DNA of 64,000 nt from positions 1,426,001 to 1,490,000 of the forward strand of contig JAUIRK010001052.1 of assembly GCA_030549495.1 (NCBI GenBank), written 5' to 3'. The DNA comes from Nectonema munidae. Its lineage: Eukaryota; Nematomorpha; Nectonematoida; Nectonematidae. Of the stretch, positions 22,990-64,000 are shown one piece after another; the first letter of the stretch is position 1, and every line of letters starts with the position of its first letter. A model generated the notes under the pieces. That model was not told the DNA's origin. It made no database searches and saw nothing but the letters and a program-made list of their open reading frames with translations. The translations under genes and the position numbers were made by a program.

Positions 22990-25310
22990 TTGGATAATTA
23001 ATACATGTGTTGCTTGATGACCCCAAAAACTCTTTTACTTGCTGAAGATTACATCTTTTACGTTTCTTTCTCCTACTTGTGAATGGCAAGGATAATGAGG
23101 AAACTCCAAAGGCTTTTCAGCATCAAAGCACTCAAAATTTATATTTTGAAGTAAGGGTGGAATAATTGTCAATAGTTTTTGTTGTAAGGATAAAGAATTG
23201 TCATTTCTTTTTCTTTCCACTGAATCATTTCTAAATAGTTCTTTGCTTCAAATTTTACAATTATTTTCTTTTTATCACATCTCATTAGATGTGGACTTAC
23301 AAGCTTAAGTTTATTCAGAGCAAATAATAGTTTTTCTTTATCATCATCTGCTAGTGCTGCGATCAAAATGTTCTCAGGATGAGCAAAAAGAAATTTTTTT
23401 ATAAAAACAGATCTGAGATTATATTAATTTAGATCATGATTGTTAAGACATTGATATATTTAACATATAATAAAAAAATTTTGCTCCATATTTACATTTC
23501 CAATCTTTTTTTATCTTGAACCAGACTGGAGCCTAAAAATTTTAAATAAAAAACACAATTTTTTTAACTTTTCTGTGGGACTTGTTTGGCTGTTATAATG
23601 TCTTAGAATGCGATTAGCAGTGGTAAACCATCTTGAATGATTTATCGATCCAGTTTGCGAATTTTGCAGAAATTCTCTTTATTTTTGATCTTCCTTTGCG
23701 TTTTGAATAAACAAACAAATTTTCAAAAAAATATTTTTGATCATTAGACAAAGAATCGAGAAAAAAGGTGTTTTCTTCAATTTTACCTTTCATCTTATCA
23801 AAACAAACAATTGGATTTGTTTTCGGATCAAAATTCAAACTGTTAAATAAATCTCCTTTTTCAGATAAGGATGCAATTATTTTTACCAATATTTGTGTTA
23901 GTGCCATCACATAAAATAGCAACCAAAGAACGTTGAGATTTTGTAGAACAAATTACAGATAAAATTTCTTTGGTATTGTTTTCAGATGAACAGGTTTTTG
24001 GCGATAAATGATCAATGTAATTTTGTTCTGGAAAACTGTCCAAATAATACCATTCAGCTTTAAATTGAGAACAATTATTTTCTTTAATTAACGTATTATT
24101 AATCTTTCCATCAAATCTCAAACAAATAATTTCGAAAATAGATTCTTCATGTTTTTTTGTTTTGATATTTCTCCAATAAATTCTTTGGCGTCTAAGCAGT
24201 GCCGGATTAACATAGTAGCAAATGTAGCAGCTGCTACAGGCCCCCCGCTTAGTTGCAAAATTTTTTTTTGACTTTTTGTAATATCTTTTAGAATTCTTCA
24301 ATTCTTCTTTTACATTTCCTCCTTAAAACAAATTTTTGCTCTTGAATTTTCTGGTTTTTATCTTTTTTGTAGAATCTAGATCATTTTTATTAAAAAAAAT
24401 TTTACTTCCTGACTATCATTTGTAAATTTAATCGATCTGCTACAGGCCCCGCACTTGGTAGATCCGGCGCTGCGTCTAAGTTTAGATGGTACCAGTGCTG
24501 TATTCGTATCTAAAATATTTAAATCTTTTAATACAGCATTAATGATTAAACATTTACTTTTATTGCTCAAATTGTCCATAGATATTTAATTCTATTTTGT
24601 ATCAACTTTTTGCCCAACACATCTGCTTCGCTTTCTTTTAATAAAAAGTTGAAAATGTCAGAATCGGGTTGACTACTCTGAAAGGATACATTATGCTCTT
24701 TTTCATGGCTGTTATTCATATATCTTAAAATACTTAGTTTTATTTTTTTTTTGTAGTTTTTTTCTACTTTATCTAAATTTCCTATTTTCATTTTTCTTTC
24801 GGTGTTTTGATCAATCCAAAAAGTCGATTTCTTTAGTGTATTTTTTTTTTATCTTTTGAACATATACAATTTTCTCTCGTTTTAACACCTTTTGAAAAAC
24901 ATTAGCAAGAGCAAATATTGAAAAGCTTGTTAAAATGTTCTATGCTACTTTTATATTTCAATGAAGTTTTTTTCTTAAATCACACTTTGTTTTGTCATAT
25001 GCGGTATTGATGCTTTTATGTAAATTTGAACAATTTAATCAGCTAGACATAGAATTCCTTTAGCTTTATTTGAGCTAAATTCTCTTACTTTCAAATAATT
25101 ATATGCTAAAATTACACCTTTAAAAGTTGGTAGTTTCTTCTTTGCAAGTTCATATAACATTCCAAAAATCGAATGAAAATACTTAGATCTTGTTTTGCAA
25201 ATAAAAGCCATTTTAACTAAAAGACAAAACAAAATACATAAAAAAATTCTATAATTTTTTATTAAAATTTTGATAAGAAAAATATACGTTTTAGTTTTCA
25301 ATTTTGTCAG
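22990..25310 (-). mobile_element. Unclassified arthropod-type transposon relic
   Basis: Minus-strand frames form a decayed copy of a protein family that I recall as repetitive in arthropod genomes; its transposon class is uncertain. In order: TFKGVILAYNYLK (near 25110), NKSKCLIINAVLKDL (near 24550), EIICLRFDGK (24130), LSPKTCSSENNTKEIL (23985) and LVAILCDGTNTN (23910). Then come LNFDPKTNP (23830), EMIQWKEKE (23225) and a C-terminal FPHYPCHSQVGERN (23090). A segment normally between the CDGTNTN block and the following part is absent, and frames shift. A hAT MITE sits inside it at 24197. Confidence 0.55.
24197..24472. mobile_element. hAT MITE with perfect 8-bp TSD, nested
   Basis: A 276-bp element from CAGTGCCGGATTAACA to a right end whose reverse complement is CAGCGCCGGATCTACCA. 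Both sides carry CGTCTAAG exactly (24189-24196 and 24473-24480). Sub-terminal CTGCTACAGGCCCC motifs occur in inverted orientation. It interrupts the older minus-strand transposon frame: the sequence NTALVPSKLRR ends at one side and RRQRIYWRNIK resumes at the other. Confidence 0.95.
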
Positions 25311-25895
25311 CTTACTAAAAGTTGCAGAAAATTTTTTTATTCATTGCCTCTTTTTATTGACACGAACGAACAATTCTTTTTATGTGTTTAAAAAGAAATT
25401 TTTTTTTGACCCATTCTAATATATATGCTCTCCTCTATCACAGGCAACAGAGAAGGAAAAATAAATTCCAGTAATTAAAAGTTTTGTATAAAGATAATTT
25501 GACTTTTCAAAAGAGAATACTTAAAAATATTAGATAGTATCTTACAATAATAATATTAATAATAAATGGTAAGAGTGATTATGGGATTATTTTTTGGGTC
25601 AATTTTTTTGCAAATAAGATAAACTTTTTGAAGTCGTTAGGCCAATTTTTGTTGCCCCTACTAATTAATACAAATGTAATTAATATACATTTAATGAGAA
25701 AAGTGACTATAGAATAAATTTTACGTCAAATTTTGAAGGATTTATAAGTCAACTTTTGTTGTCCGTAGATAACTAAATTGTTTTTTAGATGTAATACGAT
25801 TAAATTTAATTCATCGTTTTTTAGATCTTAAATAATTTAAAATTTGTCATCTTGTTGTACAAGCTCATTAGATATTTTTGTACGTCCTATTATAA
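25311..25895. other. Non-coding AT-rich stretch
   Basis: Nothing recognisable lies between the unclassified element and the next hAT element. Confidence 0.35.
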
Positions 25896-26152
25896 ATGTA
25901 TACCAGTGGTTTCCAACTTTCTTCCAATGGTGACACTATTTCAACTGAATAACTTTTGCGACCACACTAGAAAGCCAGAACAGTTTCTCTTAAGGAGAAA
26001 ACATAACTGATTTAAACTTGAATAGTGGCTACAGTATATTCTATTTTAAATACAATTATGCTTTATCTTGTTCAAAATGTATATATGTGTTTTATCTATC
26101 TTCTATTTTAAAGGATGACTTTGATCACTTTGAGTACTATACCCATGAGTAA

Positions 26153-26304
26153 GGGCCTGAGTAAGGTTATTTAGGTACTGGGTTTCAATAACTCAAGGTC
26201 TTGGGTTCGATCCCGCATCAATCCAAATTTCTCATAGTTCGATATAAACGGCGCAATTGTGCCTTCTCGATGAAAACACCCCATGGTACCTTTACCTTTA
26301 CTCT
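26153..26304 (+). repeat. tRNA-derived SINE, copy 1
   Basis: It has a tRNA-like head with A-box-like GAGTAAGGTTATTTAGG and B-box GGGTTCGATCCCG (26203-26215). The body contains CATAGTTCGATA, AATTGTGCCTT and TCGATGAAAACACCCCA. The tail is made of CTTTA-type simple repeats. The same head and body order recurs at 62631, on the same strand. The type of tail suggests mobilisation by a LINE that recognises simple repeats. Confidence 0.8.
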
Positions 26305-26717
26305 ACCTACTCAGATAAGCTTTTATATTTATTAGAAGATTATTTAACAAATAGATATTAATCTGTAAATTGTAATTATATTTTATGTATCACTTGCGAC
26401 TGTTCTATACGATACGAACAAATAGAAAAGGTTAAAAATTTAATTTTATTAACAAAAATAGTTTAACACAAAATTGATGTACTTATTAAAATGATGAAAA
26501 TAAACGCAAAAGTTTTATTTTTTATCATCCATCCTTTCCTCTACGTCCAAAATAAAGATGCTTCTGAGATCAGTTTGTAGATGATGATATTTCTTTTTTC
26601 ATCTGTTTGCGTATTGTTGCGGTGGAAGATTAGGATTGAAGCGTTCCAATACATAGATCTAAAGTTAAAGTGTAGTAGTAAAAGCAAAATGCATAAGTGC
26701 CGAGAACATGCTTTGAT

Positions 26718-26730
26718 ATATATATATATA
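26718..26730. repeat. Short TA microsatellite
   Basis: An alternating AT run between the SINE and the Tigger-like MITE. Confidence 0.7.
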
Positions 26731-26774
26731 TGACATCGTAAACTACGTTTCATCTTTATTTGATAATGCTGACA

Positions 26775-26911
26775 CAGTAGAACCTCAAGTATCCGAACAG
26801 ATTCGGAGACAAAGAAATTGTGCGGATACGTGGACCTTGGTTTTTTCTTTCTTTAGGCGGGCACGCCAATTGTTCAGATACGCAAAAATTCGGATATTTG
26901 AGGTTTTACTG
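26775..26911. mobile_element. Tigger/pogo-like MITE
   Basis: A 137-bp element. The left end CAGTAGAACCTCAAGTATCC pairs with the right end (reverse complement CAGTAAAACCTCAAATATCC), both continuing into GAA. This CAGTR-AACCTC pattern with ATCCGAA is typical of pogo/Tigger non-autonomous elements. The expected TA duplication is present only on the right (left flank CA), so that side may have mutated. Confidence 0.75.
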
Positions 26912-27392
26912 TACTTTTTCACAACAATCCTATCAAAATCAAACCTAGTGCAGTGTGTCTAATTTCAATGAAAACCAAATTAATATAAAAAATTTGATTT
27001 TTATAGTTAAAATTTATAAAACTATGCAAAAAAAAGTTTATTTAAAATGGCCACTGGGAGTAGGTAGAGTATGGAATACTATAAAAACTGAAAATGACGA
27101 AAAATAAAAAGTAACCAACGTAAAATAAATATTCAAAACACAAGCGTGCAAACCATTCAAAAAGCTGACCCGCACAAGTTTGGAACCACTGCCCTAATTC
27201 AAGGTTATTTGAGATCAATATTCGTTTGGTTTTATGGGTTCTATAATTTTCCGCGCTATGTTATATATTCGAGTTTGGACAACACGTCTTCAGTCCGTTC
27301 TCGGTAGAGAAAAGTAAGCAAAGCAACGGATCGCCTATCATATCATTTACCCAAAAAGATTTTCCATTTGACACTCAGAGATTGTGCTATAA

Positions 27393-27702
27393 CAGTTGTC
27401 GGCAAATTGGTCGATATCGACAACAGATCTTTAGGGGTTGGATAAGATAGACAAACGTACCAAATTGTGCTATGCTTTTTTTACTTTATAGTAGTAATAA
27501 ATCTCCTTTTTCTTTTAAAACATAGCTTAGAACATTGTATAGTATTATAGGATATATGAAACATTTTTGGTTTGTAATTTTTCTCATTATTGTTGGACAT
27601 TGATTAATGTTTTTATGAAACATTTCTGTTTGGGGTGGGGGTCGATGTGAAGACAAATGTCCTATGAAGGGGTTGACGGGTAAAAAAGTTTGCCAATCCA
27701 TG
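27393..27702. mobile_element. hAT MITE, GGCAAACTT-end family
   Basis: A 310-bp element flanked by identical TGCTATAA copies (27385-27392 and 27703-27710). The left end is CAGTTGTCGGCAAATTGG. The right end, reverse-complemented, reads CATGGATTGGCAAACTTTTT followed by TACCC, which matches the left terminus of the larger hAT at 16815 through GGCAAACTTTTTTACCC. It is therefore a deletion derivative of that family or of a close relative. Confidence 0.92.
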
Positions 27703-27710
27703 TGCTATAA

Positions 27711-28115
27711 CAAAATAGCATATCCACTTAAAAACTTTCGGGTTCGGTGAAATGACATTACAATCTCTATATATTTTCTCTAATCAATATAGTGCTGATA
27801 GCATTCTCATTCCTCTTGTTTATCTAAGTAGAATTAAAAAATCATTTCTCAAAGTAATGGAAAAGAAGATAACCAATAGTCATTCTATTATATTTTTCAA
27901 TTTAATAATATAAACTTATCAATAGATCAGTCTATCTAAAGATAGCGTGATCAAAAACTAAGATAGTCATGTTCTTACTCAATCATGGGTATTTTAAATA
28001 TTATTTAAACTAGACTAACAAAAGACATAGTAATACGCTATTAAAAGAGGGGGCTTTATCAAGACTAATTTAAAAAATGAGACATTTAAAGTAGCGAAAA
28101 GTGAAAAATGAGCAC
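27711..28115. other. Spacer or intron 3' of last placed slo exon
   Basis: AT-rich. If the exon ending at 28116 is spliced here, this is the start of an intron; the terminal coding exon (family block VFVLMQFD) was not found in the remaining 28 kb. Confidence 0.35.
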
Positions 28116-61805
<33,690 letters not shown>

Positions 61806-61814
61806 CTAAAAAGA

Positions 61815-62630
61815 AAAAACAATCATATACACACAATTCTATTAGTACACCTGCAGAGGTGATCATATTCATTTTAATCGACCTAGACTACGGATAAGAA
61901 TATATCAAGTATTTAGATGTCATAATATGTTAATAATACAACAAAAATTATACATGAATATTCTACACTTTCCTTTCTTCAAGTGGCATTAATTATGAGG
62001 GTGTGCGATACAACCAAAAGAATTTTATCTTTTTCTGTATTACGTTGGGATACCCAATTGTATGTACCCATACAAATATGTATTATAATGATCAATTGTA
62101 TTTTAGACTGATTTTTTGAGAAAGATTTGAAAGTGGCCCATACTTACTATTAGAGCCAAAAATGATCAAAGATATCATTTTGAACTGTTAAAAAATATCA
62201 GGCCACTTTAATAATTTTCCACACCTTGCATACATATTTAATTTTCAGAAAAGGAAAAAGGTCTAGCAACGTAGTAGTTAATTTAAGATATACCTACACT
62301 TTGCAATAAAAGAAGAGATTTCTTCATCACCATATGTATAACACATAACGTTAAATAAAGAATATGTGAAAGAAAAAGTATATTAATTGAAGTTACATAA
62401 AATATTTGGTGAATAATATATATTTCATGCTAGTTAGAATATTTCAACAAAAAATCAGATTGCAAATTGCTGCTCACTAGTTCCTAATTTGAATATTTTA
62501 ATGCCAAGCAGTTGCAATTTACTCAAAATTTTAAATCAATATAGAAAAAATATTATTCAAATATCATAAAACTTTTTATAATTTTAATAAGATACTTTTA
62601 TTTCATTAAAAATTATTTTTTTATTTCATA
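61815..62630. other. slo intron upstream of S4 exon
   Basis: AT-rich; no S0-S3 exon was found here or further right in the window. Confidence 0.4.
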
Positions 62631-62790
62631 GGCCGTGAGTAGGGTTGGTTAGATGCTGGATTCGATAACTAAAGGTCTTGGGTTCGATACCCCATAAAGC
62701 GTACTTTCCTCATAGTTCGATACAAGCGCCGTAATTGTGCCTTTTCGATGAAAACACCCCACGGTCGGTAGCTTTATCTTTATCTTTTTC
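62631..62790 (+). repeat. tRNA-derived SINE, copy 2
   Basis: Same family and strand as 26153. Head GTGAGTAGGGTTGGTTAG, B-box GGGTTCGATACCC (62679-62691), then CATAGTTCGATAC, AATTGTGCCTTTTCGATGAA and AACACCCCACGGT, and a tail of TTTATCTTTATC repeats. Copies 1 and 2 align along their whole length with scattered changes. Confidence 0.8.
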
Positions 62791-63079
62791 ATTAAGTGCA
62801 AGAACACGAAAAGCATCATGGAATATTCATAAATGAAAGCTTTTCGGATCTCCATTGAAATAAAAACAAAAATTGAAATGTCATTCAAAAATACAAATAA
62901 AAATGAATTATGAAGAATTATATCTTTGTCTTCATTTATAATCCAATTTACTGGTGGAAAATCAAAACAAATTTGTTTTCAGAATTATCAAGATTTGGAA
63001 ACAAAGTGCCTTCATTCTTACTACATAAATTGTAGGAAAAAGAATGCTTGCCAAAATTAAAGGTTATTTAATTAAATTT

Positions 63080-63530
63080 AGGATATTGAATGCTTTCCAA
63101 AAGTTGCCAGGCGAGATTAAGGTTAAGTATTTTAAGTTTTAAATTATTTCAGTTGTTTTCGTTTTGAGCTTTGACAATACGATTTTGAAAGTTAATCACA
63201 TCTATCTTATTTGTGTTCACAAACAGTCTAATATTTGACTATTAGACAACATATTAGACAAACAGTCTAATAGTTTTAAATTATTTCAGTTGTTTTCATT
63301 TTGAGCTTTGACAATACGATTTTGAAAGTTAATCACATCTATCTTATTTGTGTTCACAAACAGTCTAATATTTGAGAAGGACTGTTCATTAGCATGAAGT
63401 AAAATGTCAGAATTAGCAGTTGTCTCAGCAAACAATACAATGTCATAAGTGTAGTTAACATCAAGGATTTTTTGAACTGAATATTTAAAACTTCTAGCTT
63501 TCTGCAGGGTAAATCCAAGATTCGTCAGGG
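63080..63530 (-). pseudogene. LINE reverse-transcriptase fragment
   Basis: The minus-strand frame reads GFTLQKARSFKYSVQKILDV, then NYTYDIVLFAETTANSDILL and a segment ending RLFVNTNKIDVINF. It corresponds to the (Y/F)ADDIxL active-site region and the following LxVNxxKT block of non-LTR reverse transcriptases. The first aspartate of the YADD motif is not conserved (TYDIV), so this is a dead fragment. About 110 residues remain; the clade is uncertain. Confidence 0.68.
63135..63375. repeat. 104-bp direct duplication
   Basis: Units at 63135-63238 and 63272-63375 start AGTTTTAAATTATTTCAG and differ at one base in 104. The 33-base spacer repeats TATTAGAC and CAGTCTAAT elements of the unit's end. 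The duplication lies within the LINE fragment and is much younger than it. Confidence 0.95.
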
Positions 63531-63566
63531 GATATTGGTGTTTTCAGTACGTAGTCTATAGTTAAA

Positions 63567-64000
63567 ATGAACAGAAATAATATGAAAGTATCTCCTTATA
63601 GTACGCCTGATTCAATGCTGAAGAAATCTGTATCTCCACCTGAGGAATGTACAAAGGATTTCGACAATTGGGTGATAGCAAAGACAAAATATGAAGATTT
63701 TTCGAAAAACTGCATCCACAAAAGGATCCACACTGTTTGGTGTGCATTTTTTGATAGCGGAATCATTGTACCAATTTCTTCAAAAATGATGCCATTCTGT
63801 TACCGTTACAGACGAGCAATACCATCCTATGATAACCAACTTTTTATGTCCTGAATTGAATGATATGGATGCCAAAGATTGGTGGTTCTAGCAGGACCGC
63901 ACCACATTCCACACACAGCCACTGCAACAATAGCTTTATTGGTCAAATGGACACCACGATCGTGCGAATTGATTCCTCTACATTTCTTTCTTTGGGAGCA
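63567..64000 (+). pseudogene. mariner/Tc1-like transposase fragment, cut by window edge
   Basis: The frame at 63567 reads IHKRIHTVWCAFFDSGIIVP, the region of the family's first catalytic aspartate. From 63851 come PELNDMDAKDWWF and QDRTTFHT (second aspartate block, family form WFQQDGATCHTA), then TATIALLVKWTPRSCELIPL and HFFLWE, the family's TPLDFFLWG end. A stop follows WWF and the frame changes more than once. The element continues past 64000. Confidence 0.8.

Larger units (their letters stand above)
25904..27191. mobile_element. Non-autonomous hAT element, composite
   Basis: The left end CAGTGGTTTCCAACTTTC is mirrored by the right end (reverse complement CAGTGGTTCCAAACTTG). The interior of about 1.3 kb has no transposase. 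It contains a SINE (26153) and a Tigger-like MITE (26775), so part of its length is later insertion. The flanking 8-mers do not match, so either the duplication has decayed or the two ends belong to different copies. Confidence 0.65.

Noticed and set aside
61998-62229. Possible Tc1-like MITE (GGGTGTGCG start, CCACACCTT end)
   Set aside because: Only a few bases of the proposed ends match in inverted orientation and no TA duplication is convincing.

Overview
The window is AT-rich animal DNA (roughly 70% A+T by eye) in which short, spliced, conserved exons lie in long introns full of decayed DNA transposons. Protein matches are of arthropod type. A crustacean, possibly a parasitic copepod such as a sea louse, fits best, but the organism is an inference from general character and not proven. 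No rRNA, CRISPR array, complete tRNA, or retroviral or other virus-like element was recognised.

The main host gene is on the minus strand. It is a slowpoke-type (Slo1/BK, KCNMA1 family) calcium- and voltage-gated potassium channel, read from 61805 down to 28116. Seventeen exons can be placed: S4-S5, the pore with the GYGD filter and S6, RCK1, the linker, and RCK2 with the calcium bowl. Nearly all exon phases agree. The S0-S3 exons lie beyond the right edge, and the last C-terminal exon was not found. A second host gene, on the plus strand at 13221-13687, is the terminal exon of a DDIT4/REDD1 (scylla/charybdis) family TORC1 inhibitor, with a poly(A) signal at 13819.

Layout. 1-13 kb is mostly non-coding, with three non-autonomous hAT elements carrying 8-bp target-site duplications (4116-4601, 7952-8417, 8969-9775). 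13.2-13.8 kb holds the DDIT4-like exon, with a 47-bp echo of it 1.2 kb upstream. 16.8-27.7 kb is a block of transposon relics: a BED-finger hAT, a piggyBac-like element, an unclassified arthropod-type element with a MITE inside it, a non-autonomous hAT carrying a tRNA-derived SINE and a Tigger-like MITE, and another hAT MITE. 28.1-61.8 kb is the channel gene. Its introns hold a piggyBac-like copy, a MULE fragment, a ZBED5-like hAT, a long-TIR Tc1/mariner MITE, a hAT-like copy, a DUF4371-type hAT of unusually good preservation, and small repeats. 62.6-64 kb has a second SINE copy, a LINE reverse-transcriptase fragment with a recent internal duplication, and a mariner-like transposase fragment running off the window.

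The two host genes have no evident functional link beyond proximity. The most distinctive features are the divergent S6 helix of the channel, a tRNA-derived SINE family with a conserved body, a perfect 27-bp-arm hairpin inside a MITE, and pairings between MITEs and larger hAT elements based on their ends.
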